A stretch of DNA of 30,390 nucleotides, taken from a virus. The position numbers and the translations under genes were made by a program. Under the pieces are notes generated by a model. That model was given only the letters and a program-made list of their open reading frames with translations, was not told the origin of the DNA and made no database searches. Each line of letters opens with the position of its first letter. Positions within the stretch are counted from its first letter, which is position 1. The stretch is from positions 1 to 30,390 of the IMG/VR virus record IMGVR_UViG_3300013094_000188; one strand, 5' to 3'. Of this stretch, positions 8,211 through 15,318 are shown one piece after another.

Positions 8211-8399
8211 ATGGCAAAGAACCGAAACACCAACACCACCGCAGACCACCTTGCAGCAGTTCGGGGACTCCGTCGAGCAGCGGCTTTGGCCGACGGCTCG
8301 TTTCACACGCAGCCCAAGTCTGTTAGAATTTCAGATGGGCGCAAGAAGGCCTCCAAGACCGCCTGCCGAAAGGGCAAGTATGGCTACATGGATCATTGA
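8211..8399 (+). CDS. Small basic hypothetical protein
   Basis: 62 residues, rich in Lys and Arg (RGLRRAAALADG, then DGRKKASKTACRKGKYGYMDH). The ATG at 8211 has no Shine-Dalgarno but sits at the predicted transcription start, so it is likely leaderless. Its C-terminal RKKASKTA resembles the basic RKTA linkers of the 1565 protein. No family recognised; nucleic-acid binding is plausible from charge only. It overlaps the next gene by 20 bases. Confidence 0.62.
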   Translation: MAKNRNTNTTADHLAAVRGLRRAAALADGSFHTQPKSVRISDGRKKASKTACRKGKYGYMDH

Positions 8400-8568
8400 G
8401 GAGACCGAGGATGGATTCGACATCCTGCGGAACGCTCGAGCGTGGCGCTACGAGGTAGACGACGAAGACGAAGCGATCGACGCCATAACACGATCGTATG
8501 AGTACGAGGGCCACGATCACATTTGGCTCGAGGACATCAACGGTTCACGCCAGCGCATCGAATTGTGA
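8380..8568 (+). CDS. Small acidic hypothetical protein
   Basis: 62 residues from MATWIIEETEDGFDI; acidic, with a predicted beta-then-helix pattern (WRYEVDDEDEAIDAITRSYEYE). Start 8380 is preferred because AAAGGG precedes it. An in-frame ATG at 8335 would add 15 Pro/Arg-rich residues and lies five bases past a TAGAAT (8324) with TTTCAC 17 bases before it, so a second leaderless start is possible. Ends with a GTGA overlap with the next gene. Confidence 0.6.
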   Translation: MATWIIEETEDGFDILRNARAWRYEVDDEDEAIDAITRSYEYEGHDHIWLEDINGSRQRIEL

Positions 8569-8726
8569 CTAGAAACTGCGTCCTTGATTCCTGTCGGGAA
8601 TACGCCACCCAAACGTGGGAGGTGACCGGGGAGATCATGGGGCGTCCGTTTCAAGCCCGAGTGCCTATCTGCCTAGTCCATTACGGACAACTCATGGCCG
8701 AGCGTCGATCGGGCAAAACCGGCTGA
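8565..8726 (+). CDS. Small Cys/His protein, probable zinc-binding
   Basis: 53 residues starting at GTG 8565, coupled by GTGA to the preceding gene. The spacing C5, C10, then C36 and H39 (VPICLVHYGQLM) suggests one zinc site. No family recognised. Upstream in-frame ATG 8523 is inside the preceding gene without a ribosome site, so the GTG is preferred. The late motif copy 3 begins two bases after its stop. Confidence 0.6.
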   Translation: MTRNCVLDSCREYATQTWEVTGEIMGRPFQARVPICLVHYGQLMAERRSGKTG

Positions 8727-8727
8727 T

Positions 8728-8764
8728 CCTGTCGGATACCATAGGACTGCACCTAAGTAGTGAG
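8728..8764 (+). promoter_or_regulatory. Bipartite late-promoter-like motif, copy 3
   Basis: CCTGT at 8728-8732, CGGA, 16 bases, CTAAGTAGTGAG. It occupies the whole space between the inserted small-gene block and the protease-scaffold gene, 25 bases before its ATG. Confidence 0.6.
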
Positions 8765-8789
8765 ACACCCGCTACGTCCGAGGAAGTCT

Positions 8790-11768
8790 ATGATCCGCAA
8801 GTACGCCACGCTAGAGACGATTTCTTCATCCTTCGCAGAAGACTCTCTCCGTAAGTCTGCCCACCGAGCGGACTTCTCCAACGTCGATGTCCGTCCGGGC
8901 TATCTTTACGTCCGTAGTCGTGCCATCTCGTCTCGCACCAACGACAACTACGACACGTTTCCCGCTGCCGAAATCAAGAAGGGCTACCTTTCTTTCATCG
9001 GCAAGCCCGTCTTCGTAAACCACGAGAACGAAAATCACCGTCGTGCCCGTGGTGTGATTCTCGACGCCAAACTTCACGAAGACGCCAATCCTGACGGTTC
9101 CCCCGATACTTGGGTCGAAGTGCTCATGGAGGTCGACGCTATTCGATTCCCCAAGTTGGCCGAAGCCATCGTCAAGGGACACATTGAAAGAACTTCAATG
9201 GGCGTGGACGTCGAGATGTCCGAATGCGGAGCCTGCCACAACGAGGCTCGTACGCCGATGGACTATTGCGCCCACATCCCCCGCATGAAGGGCTCCAAGA
9301 TCCGTCAGGTCACCGCATCGGGTACTCAGCAGGACGTGTTGATCCATGAGGTTTGCTACGGACTGAACTTCTTTGAGAACTCCCTGTTGGTCGAAGACCC
9401 GGCAGACCCCACCGCTTACTTTTTGGGCGTGGACACTAGTGGCCTCGAAATGCAAGCCACCAAGCGTGCCATCGCCACTCGCAAGAACTCAATGCGTTAT
9501 GGGAAGCCCATCGAGGCGTGGGAACTCCAAGACCGGATTGATCGTGGTCTCGACGTCTTTATTCCCAGCGGCGGCGTTTCACCGGGCAGCGTCATCTCAG
9601 AGGCCCAAGGCCGCCAGATCGTTGTTTCCGACGAAGCCACCGACGGGCTTTACCCGACGTGGGAGGTCTACGCAATCGATTCGAACGGCGACGAAGACTA
9701 CATCGGTTTCATCGAATACCCCGATTCCCGTGCCAATGACTACGGCTGGAAGCAACAAGTGGCCACTCGCAAGTCCCAATCTTTCGGTGGCCGTCGGGTA
9801 TCGTCTTTGCAGAAGAGTGCTCGTCGCAAGGTCGGCTATGGCGAGATCGTGGCTCCCCCTGCCGTAGACACCCTCCGTCAAGAAGAGTGCCCTATCTGTG
9901 GTGGCGATCAATACAACGGCGACCAATGCCTCGTTTGCGGTTTCATCAAGCCACCCGAGATGTATATGGACCCCGATCTTGAGGCTGCCGGTCTCCAAGA
10001 CCTTCGTGAGGAACAAGGAATCGACGGGGCGGTGCCAGACCAGCCCAACGCTATGTCTGGGGATATGACCCCCGGCCTAGATACAAATAACCCTGTCGTA
10101 GAGAATGTCCTTGCTGGCGACGTCCAAGAACTTGAGTGCGACTCCTGTGGCGCTTCGTTCGGCTATGACCCGACGATGGCTCACGCCCCCGGCCCTATCG
10201 AAGAGGTATCTGAGCCCGTCGCAGAACCGCCGCTGGAAAACCCGGCTCAAACTGGCCCCATGCCTGCTGGATCGGCACTAGGCGACGTTCCACCGCCCCC
10301 GCCGAATAACTCTACCGATGACGAGCCGGGTAACGAGGAATCCGCCCCTGAGCCTCCGGCTGGCGAATCGCTGCCTAAGGACGAAAAGGACTCCGATGAC
10401 GAAACGCACGACGACCCTGCTGCACAAGTTGAAGACGGGGCTAAGGCATCCCCTGAAGACTCTTCAAGCGATTCTGAAAAAGCAGTGGCCGACGATCAGT
10501 CAAGCGGTAGTAATGCAAGCGGTGACAAGTCTACTGATGTGGCTAGTGCCGATAGCGACGAAAGCGATGCTGATAACGCCTCCGACGGCTCAAAGAATGA
10601 TGACTCGTCTGCAGGCCAAGGGTTCGAGTCCATCCAACCCGGAGACCCCTGCCCCGAGTGCGGCGGAGGAACTGTAGGTCACCCTACCGAAGACAATCCC
10701 CTCAACGCCACGGACGAGAACCCTGACCCCGACAATGACGGCGATGACGACCGTTTGGGATCGGAAGACGACCCCGACCACGCCGATGAAGAGGAAGAGG
10801 TCTACGACGAAATCGTAGACGACGAAGATCAAAAGAAGAAGGACAAGGATAAGAAATCTAAGTCGGCGTCCTACCAAACACCCCGCAAGTCCAAGAAAGA
10901 AGTGAAGACTAGCCGCCGTAGCAACTCCGCACGGCGCAAAAGCCAGAAGGAAGATAGTATGGCACGTCCCATCATCCAAGCAGTTGCCGAGCAGCAGCAG
11001 GTCATCAAGCGCCAAGCCGCTGAGATCGCCCGACTCAAGAAGTCCGTTGCTCGCATCGAGCGTCTCGCCGGTATCCGTACCACCGCTGACGCCGCCAACC
11101 CCGCACAGCCGATCCCGCAGCCTGCTGGCGCCCCCGGCATTGACGGTGGCTCGCTCGAGCAGGCTCGCACGCCGGGTGCCCGTGGTCAGGTCGAAGACAT
11201 CGGTTCGGTCGCTGACACCACGAACGTCGGTGCCTACACGACTGACTCGGTGGACAACATCGGTCTTTCCAGCCCCTCGGGTTACAACATCACCCAAGAT
11301 GTGACCACGCCGGTTGCTGGTACTGAGACCATGCGCCCCCTCGACGAGGTTCGTACCCGTCCCGTCATTGAGTTCGGCAACCCGCTGAAGCCCGACTTCG
11401 CTTTCCCGCTCGAGGGTGACTTCGCCCAGCGTGCCACCGTCGGTTCCGAGGCCCGCATCTACGCTTCGCTGCGCCTTGCCCGTCTCCGCATCGAGGCTGG
11501 CACCGCAGAGGAGGATGACGACGTCGCCGAAGCCGAGACCATCAACAACGATGAGTCAAAGAGCGACGAAGACATTCAGAACGAGATCGAGACCACCTCG
11601 AAGATCCTGAAGGCCCAAGGCAAGAAGCAGACTCGCACCGCTTCACGCAACTTGGTTCCCAAGGCTCGTGGCGGACGGCAAGTTCCGTCCGTTGCCAAGG
11701 CTGGCGGAATCAGCACTGTGGCCTCGCAGGCAGCCCCTGCAGGCGACGACCCGTTCCTGTTCATCTAA
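8790..11768 (+). CDS. Prohead maturation protease fused to scaffold
   Basis: 992 residues from ATG 8790 (GAGGAAG upstream; the earlier in-frame Met at 8760 lies in the regulatory motif). Residues ~30-200 fit the S78/HK97-type prohead protease: GKPVFVNHENENHRRARGVI with candidate catalytic His78, and GHIERTSMGVDVE with candidate nucleophile Ser136. A Cys cluster (GACHNEA, then DYCAHI) lies directly after. Then come basic linkers (TRKNSM, TRKSQS, SARRKVG), a zinc ribbon (CPIC 367, CLVC 380), CDSC at 450, a very acidic Ser/Asp/Glu region (~480-700) with CPEC at 621, and a basic stretch (SRRSNSARRKSQKED). From 724 a coiled coil (QQQVIKRQAAEIARLKKSVARI) begins the scaffold part. It should cut the scaffold and capsid-associated proteins during head maturation. 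It lies directly before the capsid genes, as expected. Confidence 0.82.
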   Translation: MIRKYATLETISSSFAEDSLRKSAHRADFSNVDVRPGYLYVRSRAISSRTNDNYDTFPAAEIKKGYLSFIGKPVFVNHENENHRRARGVILDAKLHEDANPDGSPDTWVEVLMEVDAIRFPKLAEAIVKGHIERTSMGVDVEMSECGACHNEARTPMDYCAHIPRMKGSKIRQVTASGTQQDVLIHEVCYGLNFFENSLLVEDPADPTAYFLGVDTSGLEMQATKRAIATRKNSMRYGKPIEAWELQDRIDRGLDVFIPSGGVSPGSVISEAQGRQIVVSDEATDGLYPTWEVYAIDSNGDEDYIGFIEYPDSRANDYGWKQQVATRKSQSFGGRRVSSLQKSARRKVGYGEIVAPPAVDTLRQEECPICGGDQYNGDQCLVCGFIKPPEMYMDPDLEAAGLQDLREEQGIDGAVPDQPNAMSGDMTPGLDTNNPVVENVLAGDVQELECDSCGASFGYDPTMAHAPGPIEEVSEPVAEPPLENPAQTGPMPAGSALGDVPPPPPNNSTDDEPGNEESAPEPPAGESLPKDEKDSDDETHDDPAAQVEDGAKASPEDSSSDSEKAVADDQSSGSNASGDKSTDVASADSDESDADNASDGSKNDDSSAGQGFESIQPGDPCPECGGGTVGHPTEDNPLNATDENPDPDNDGDDDRLGSEDDPDHADEEEEVYDEIVDDEDQKKKDKDKKSKSASYQTPRKSKKEVKTSRRSNSARRKSQKEDSMARPIIQAVAEQQQVIKRQAAEIARLKKSVARIERLAGIRTTADAANPAQPIPQPAGAPGIDGGSLEQARTPGARGQVEDIGSVADTTNVGAYTTDSVDNIGLSSPSGYNITQDVTTPVAGTETMRPLDEVRTRPVIEFGNPLKPDFAFPLEGDFAQRATVGSEARIYASLRLARLRIEAGTAEEDDDVAEAETINNDESKSDEDIQNEIETTSKILKAQGKKQTRTASRNLVPKARGGRQVPSVAKAGGISTVASQAAPAGDDPFLFI
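10945..10961 (+). promoter_or_regulatory. Internal ribosome-binding site and in-frame ATG for scaffold
   Basis: AGAAGG at 10945-10950, eight bases, then ATG 10959 in frame with the protease gene. It falls exactly between the basic stretch and the coiled coil, and codons become markedly C-ending after it, as in the neighbouring capsid genes. Confidence 0.6.
10959..11768 (+). CDS. Nested scaffolding protein (internal start)
   Basis: 269 residues sharing frame and stop with the protease gene. It starts with a coiled-coil helix (about residues 5-38), followed by a Gly/Pro/Ala linker, a region (PLDEVRTRPVIEFGNPLKPDFAFPL) that could contact capsid subunits, an acidic helix, and a basic Gly-rich tail ending DDPFLFI. 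Known parallel: lambda Nu3 is made from an internal start of the protease gene C. A strong ribosome site and a codon-usage shift toward C-ending codons support separate, higher expression. The alternative is that scaffold is only made by proteolysis of the full product. Confidence 0.6.
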   Translation: MARPIIQAVAEQQQVIKRQAAEIARLKKSVARIERLAGIRTTADAANPAQPIPQPAGAPGIDGGSLEQARTPGARGQVEDIGSVADTTNVGAYTTDSVDNIGLSSPSGYNITQDVTTPVAGTETMRPLDEVRTRPVIEFGNPLKPDFAFPLEGDFAQRATVGSEARIYASLRLARLRIEAGTAEEDDDVAEAETINNDESKSDEDIQNEIETTSKILKAQGKKQTRTASRNLVPKARGGRQVPSVAKAGGISTVASQAAPAGDDPFLFI

Positions 11769-11796
11769 GGCTTAGAACAACAAATCAAAAACCAAC

Positions 11797-11833
11797 CCTG
11801 TCTAACCTTCTAAGCCTCCGGCTAAGAGGTGAA
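11797..11833 (+). promoter_or_regulatory. Bipartite late-promoter-like motif, copy 4
   Basis: CCTGT at 11797-11801, CTAA, 16 bases, CTAAGAGGTGAA. It precedes the decoration and capsid genes, and its distance to the ATG (about 30 bases) matches copies 2 and 3. Confidence 0.6.
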
Positions 11834-11860
11834 GACATTCTCACCGAAAGGTAGTTACTC

Positions 11861-12463
11861 ATGCTCAGGACTTCGCTCCCGCTGAACTACATCAAGCGGA
11901 CGTTCCGACCCCTGTATGGCTGGACTCAGGCCACCCCGAAGTCGGGCTTCCTCGACCCCTCGTGGAGCCGCTCCGTCGCCATCTTCCCCGGTATGGTTGT
12001 CACCAAGACCACTGGTAACAACTACACGCTCGCAGGATCGTCTAACGGCACCGTTGGCGCTACTGCTAACGCAGGTGACCGCCCCGCTGGGTTCATTGCC
12101 CAGTTCGTTGGCGGTAACGGTGTGGATGAACTGCTCGAAGCAGGCATCAACGCCATCGGCGTGTGGGAACTTGGCCCCGACGCCGAGTTCGAGGTCCTTG
12201 CCCCGGCATTCGACCCGACCCTGACGTGGGCCGAGACCGCTGGTACCGACTCCCTCATCGGCGTTTCCGTCGGTAACGGTTCTGGTGCGGCTGCTTACAA
12301 CCAAGGCCAGTTGATCCCGTGGGCTTCGGGTGGTGGGACCGTTTCTACCGCAAATGGTAGTTACCAAATCTCGACGAACCCCATTGCTCGCCTGATTCAG
12401 GTCGAGTCGCCCTCGTCCATCGTCATCGGTGGCTTGCAGCCCCGCTACGGCACCACCTACTAG
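11861..12463 (+). CDS. Probable capsid decoration protein
   Basis: 200 residues, Gly/Thr/Ala-rich and beta-structured (FPGMVVTKTTGNNYTLA, then PAGFIAQFVGG, VWELGPDAEFEVLAPAFD). It lies immediately upstream of the probable major capsid gene, uses the same C-ending codons typical of very highly expressed phage genes, and is headed by late motif copy 4. Small beta proteins with PAGF-like and VWxLGPDAEFEV-like stretches next to the capsid gene are usually head decoration proteins that stabilise the mature shell. No invariant motif proves this. Confidence 0.6.
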   Translation: MLRTSLPLNYIKRTFRPLYGWTQATPKSGFLDPSWSRSVAIFPGMVVTKTTGNNYTLAGSSNGTVGATANAGDRPAGFIAQFVGGNGVDELLEAGINAIGVWELGPDAEFEVLAPAFDPTLTWAETAGTDSLIGVSVGNGSGAAAYNQGQLIPWASGGGTVSTANGSYQISTNPIARLIQVESPSSIVIGGLQPRYGTTY

Positions 12464-12493
12464 AACCTCGATCAAGAGAAGGAAGAGACAAAA

Positions 12494-13477
12494 ATGTCGA
12501 ATCTCGCAAAGTCAGCAGGCCTTTCGCCTCGGGTCGCCCGCAAGTCGGATGACTACGTTTCGGAGATCCTGAAGCGTCGTAAGGGTGGCTCTTCGCTGAC
12601 CCACGAGGCCAAGGTCACGAAGATGGCCCTCGTCCTCCAAGACGAGGTAAACGGTATCCGTCGCCTCGGCATCGGAATGATCGGCCCGATCCAACTCAAG
12701 TTGCGCTATCAGGGCATCGTCCGTAACGTACTCGTCGAGGACCCGGTGACCCCCGGTACCCCCGTCGAGTATGACGTATGGGACGACCTCGGTCAGGCCT
12801 ACATCCTCAACGGTACTGAGGGCGAAGTCCGAGTGACTCCGTTCGAAGGCAAGCGTGTGCCGATCTTCTTCTGGCGCATCGCCTCCCGTCCGGCCATCCG
12901 TAAGGAAGACCTCTTCTACCTGCGTATCAACGTAGTGGAGCAGGCTCAGGACGAGACCAAGCAGGCCATTATGAAGCAGGAAGACTCCCGCCTCATCATC
13001 CTGCTTCAGGCTGCGTTGAATGACTACGCCACCCGTCCTGACCACGTCATCAGCCCGAACCACGCCATCACCGAGACCTCGGGTTACTTCACCCCGGCCT
13101 CGTTCTACACCGCCGTGGCTCAGACTGACCTTCACGAGATCGTCTCGGGTCGCATCCTTGTGAACCCGTACGACTACCGTGACTTCTTCCGCTGGGACAT
13201 CAACCAGACTGGTTGGGCCTTCAAGGACCGAGTCGTCGCTGGTGAGCAGATCACCACGTTCGGTGAGTTCCAGATCCAGCGTTCGATCATCCAGACGCAG
13301 GGCGAGATGTTCCTCCTGCCGAACCCCGACTTCCTCGGTGTGTTCCCCGTCCTTTACAGCCTTGACGTGGAAGAGAACCACAACGTCGAGGCCTTCTGGA
13401 AGGGCTGGGTCTTCGACGAGATGGTCAGCATGGCGATCCTCAACCCCCGTGGCATTGCCTCGATCACCAAGCAGTAG
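12494..13477 (+). CDS. Probable major capsid protein
   Basis: 327 residues, a usual length for an HK97-fold capsid subunit. It follows protease-scaffold and decoration genes, has a strong Shine-Dalgarno (GAAGGAAGAG) and the most biased codon use in the window. The N-terminus has a basic helical arm (SPRVARKSDDYVSEILKRRKGG) that could be the cleaved delta-type region. The middle has an acidic/basic helix (EDLFYLRINVVEQAQDETKQAIMKQEDSRL), and the C-terminal region FLLPNPDFLGVFPVLYSLDVEENH leads to GWVFDEMVSMAILNPRGIA, consistent with the P-domain core of capsid proteins. Identification rests on position, size and expression signature. Confidence 0.72.
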   Translation: MSNLAKSAGLSPRVARKSDDYVSEILKRRKGGSSLTHEAKVTKMALVLQDEVNGIRRLGIGMIGPIQLKLRYQGIVRNVLVEDPVTPGTPVEYDVWDDLGQAYILNGTEGEVRVTPFEGKRVPIFFWRIASRPAIRKEDLFYLRINVVEQAQDETKQAIMKQEDSRLIILLQAALNDYATRPDHVISPNHAITETSGYFTPASFYTAVAQTDLHEIVSGRILVNPYDYRDFFRWDINQTGWAFKDRVVAGEQITTFGEFQIQRSIIQTQGEMFLLPNPDFLGVFPVLYSLDVEENHNVEAFWKGWVFDEMVSMAILNPRGIASITKQ

Positions 13478-13510
13478 TCGAACTCCTACTAGAAAGAACA
13501 GGTATCAATT

Positions 13511-13951
13511 ATGCCTCGCAAGGTAACTGTAAACACGGGCTTCTCAAACGTCAGCCTTCCGAACGGTCTTTACTACAACGCTGGTGACACCGTGGTCCTG
13601 ACCGACGAGCAGGGCGCCAAGTTGCTGGACACGGTGTTCACCAAGACCGTCGTGGCTAGCGATGGTGTCGCACGCCCGGTCCTCGTGGACAACGGTTCGT
13701 ATGGGCTCGCCCTGTCGAACTCGGGTCTCACCCGCCCGACGGTCACTGGCGTAACCGCTGTGGCTGTGACGGGTGCAACCGGCACCAGCAGCACCCCATA
13801 TGGCTACACATCGCTGGCTCAGGCTAACGCTATCGTGACCGCCGTAAATGCCCTCGTTACTGACGTGACGAACATCCGAGCCGAAGTTCTGTCTTTGGCA
13901 AACATCGTGGCTGGTGCCGGTATCGCTGCCGGTTCTTCAAACCAGACCTGA
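13511..13951 (+). CDS. Small head-associated protein (possible head fibre)
   Basis: 146 residues. A beta-rich N-terminal part (PNGLYYNAGDTVVLTDEQGAKL) is followed by a Thr/Val/Gly linker and a C-terminal helix (TSLAQANAIVTAVNALVTDVTNIRAEVLSLANIV) that reads as a trimeric coiled coil. A beta foot plus coiled coil next to the capsid gene is reminiscent of phage head-fibre or cement proteins, but no firm family match is claimed. A pair of hairpins right after the stop ends this transcription block. Confidence 0.6.
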   Translation: MPRKVTVNTGFSNVSLPNGLYYNAGDTVVLTDEQGAKLLDTVFTKTVVASDGVARPVLVDNGSYGLALSNSGLTRPTVTGVTAVAVTGATGTSSTPYGYTSLAQANAIVTAVNALVTDVTNIRAEVLSLANIVAGAGIAAGSSNQT

Positions 13952-13966
13952 TCCACACCTGATCGT

Positions 13967-13993
13967 TTGCAACCGTCCTCTCCCCGGTTGCAA
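13967..13993 (+). terminator. Hairpin after capsid block
   Basis: TTGCAACCG, nine-base loop, CGGTTGCAA: nine perfect pairs starting 15 bases after the stop of the preceding gene. No T-run follows, so it may be an RNA-stabilising 3' end rather than a terminator. Confidence 0.5.
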
Positions 13994-14001
13994 GCGTAAG
14001 T

Positions 14002-14048
14002 CCACCACCCCTCCCTCTGCTTGTCCTCGGCGGGGTGAGGGGTGGTGG
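14002..14048 (+). terminator. Strong GC-rich hairpin, probable terminator
   Basis: CCACCACCCCTC pairs perfectly with GAGGGGTGGTGG over 12 bases, with a 23-base loop; the bases after it are CATTTAGG. It lies between the capsid block and late motif copy 5, so it probably separates two transcription units. Confidence 0.6.
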
Positions 14049-14064
14049 CATTTAGGGCCTTGGC

Positions 14065-14101
14065 CCTGTAGGAGAGGACAGTAGTGCAACTAAGTGGTGA
14101 G
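14065..14101 (+). promoter_or_regulatory. Bipartite late-promoter-like motif, copy 5
   Basis: CCTGT at 14065-14069, AGGA, 16 bases, CTAAGTGGTGAG. It follows the hairpin pair and is 53 bases before the start codon of the next gene. A TACAAT at 14114 further down has no convincing -35. Confidence 0.6.
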
Positions 14102-14153
14102 AGGTAGTCCTGATACAATGGGGCTACCACCAGACCGGGAGAGAAGAGAAATT

Positions 14154-14717
14154 ATGACGAACATCGCAAACACGATCAACAAGCCGATCTTCCTGCAGAA
14201 CGAGCAGGCTGGCCCCCTCGTGTTCCGTGACGACGCCTCCAACGTGGAGATCGTTTGGCAGGGTAAGGGTGACAACTCGGGCAACGACATGCAGGCTGTT
14301 CCTGTTTCGTTCCTGAACAACGTCAACTTCCTGCGAATCCTCAATCGAGGTGCGGTAACCCTGATCGACGCCGACGAGGACGTTCGGGCTGCGGTTGAGT
14401 CGCAACTCGCCTCACCAATCCTCCAGCGTCAGGCTGCCGCCGCAGCCGAGCGCAAGGTCGAGGCCGCTGCCGAAATGGCACCGCTTGACCGTCCCGAAAA
14501 GAATGACTACATCACCATCGGCTGCATTGGCCCGTCCTCTCGTGGGCAGGGCAACTGTGGAGCCGAAGTTCCCGTCCGTGAAGCCACCAAGGGCGACGTT
14601 GCCCCGCTGTGCGCCCAGCACGTTCACCTTGCCCCGCAGGCATTTCAGTTTGAGACCGAAGACATCGTAGACGGCAAGCCGGTAATGGCTTGGAGTCTTG
14701 CAACTATCGAGCGATAA
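14154..14717 (+). CDS. Hypothetical protein with Cys/His site, head-tail region
   Basis: 187 residues from ATG 14154, chosen for AGAGAAGAG just upstream; the ATG at 14118 and the in-frame GTG at 14094 lie in regulatory sequence. An N-terminal beta region (KPIFLQNEQAGPLVFRDDASNVEIVWQG) is followed by an Ala/Glu helix (RQAAAAAERKVEAAAEMAPL) and a C-terminal part with IGCIGPSS, NCGAEVP and LCAQHVHL that could bind one zinc ion. No family recognised; likely structural from its position. Confidence 0.68.
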   Translation: MTNIANTINKPIFLQNEQAGPLVFRDDASNVEIVWQGKGDNSGNDMQAVPVSFLNNVNFLRILNRGAVTLIDADEDVRAAVESQLASPILQRQAAAAAERKVEAAAEMAPLDRPEKNDYITIGCIGPSSRGQGNCGAEVPVREATKGDVAPLCAQHVHLAPQAFQFETEDIVDGKPVMAWSLATIER

Positions 14718-14729
14718 AAAGGAGCCATC

Positions 14730-15311
14730 ATGGCTGGACTTACCCCTCCCAACAACGACACGGACCAGTACGGTTACCTCGTGACGACCGAGTATGGCCG
14801 TTCGCCGTACAACGCCTATCAGGTGCAGAACATTAGTCCTCAGGTCTTTGGTCTGACTCGCCAGCAGGCGGGTAGTCTTGCCGCCCCCGTCGTTACGCTG
14901 TCTACCGCCCTTACGGGTGGCGCTACCGGTGTCACGAGCCTTGCGGTGACCGCACTTCCGGTTGCCCTCGCATCGGGTGCTACGATTCTCGTCACCTCTG
15001 GGAGCAACCCGGCCACGTCGCAGCCTAGCCCGTCTAACTCGCAGGTGTTCACCCTTTCGTCGGGTGCTGCTCAGGCTGCCACTAGCATCTCGGTTTCGTC
15101 GTCCACGATCATTGCTGCCGGTTTCCCCGTCGGCTCGTTCGTCGCCCCGATCCTGCTTGCAGGTGTGGTCGAGGAAGAGGCTCCGGTCGTGGCCCCAGTA
15201 GAGGAGGCCCCCGTGGTCGCCCCCGTAGAGGCTGAAGTGGATGGAGAGGCCACTGACGCTAACGAGACGCCTGCAAAGGCCACCTCCCGCACCACCAAGT
15301 CTGCAAAGTAG
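14730..15311 (+). CDS. Ala/Val/Thr-rich structural protein with acidic repeat tail
   Basis: 193 residues. Residues about 50-140 contain two beta-type repeats (GVTSLAVTALPVALASGATI and QAATSISVSSSTIIAAGFPVG) of the same general kind as the N-terminal domain of the 5055 spike protein. Residues about 147-170 carry a tandem repeat of EEAPVVAPV, followed by an acidic then Lys/Thr-rich tail. Start supported by AAAGGAG. Probably a virion surface or fibre-associated protein; function not known. Confidence 0.65.
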   Translation: MAGLTPPNNDTDQYGYLVTTEYGRSPYNAYQVQNISPQVFGLTRQQAGSLAAPVVTLSTALTGGATGVTSLAVTALPVALASGATILVTSGSNPATSQPSPSNSQVFTLSSGAAQAATSISVSSSTIIAAGFPVGSFVAPILLAGVVEEEAPVVAPVEEAPVVAPVEAEVDGEATDANETPAKATSRTTKSAK

Positions 15312-15318
15312 GTAGATC

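Noticed and set aside
11769-11796. AT-rich stretch after the scaffold gene as an origin
   Set aside because: Only about 25 bases, no iterons or clustered repeats; more likely spacer before late motif copy 4.
13967-14048. CRISPR or repeat array
   Set aside because: The two structures are unrelated single hairpins, not repeats with spacers. No array occurs in the window.
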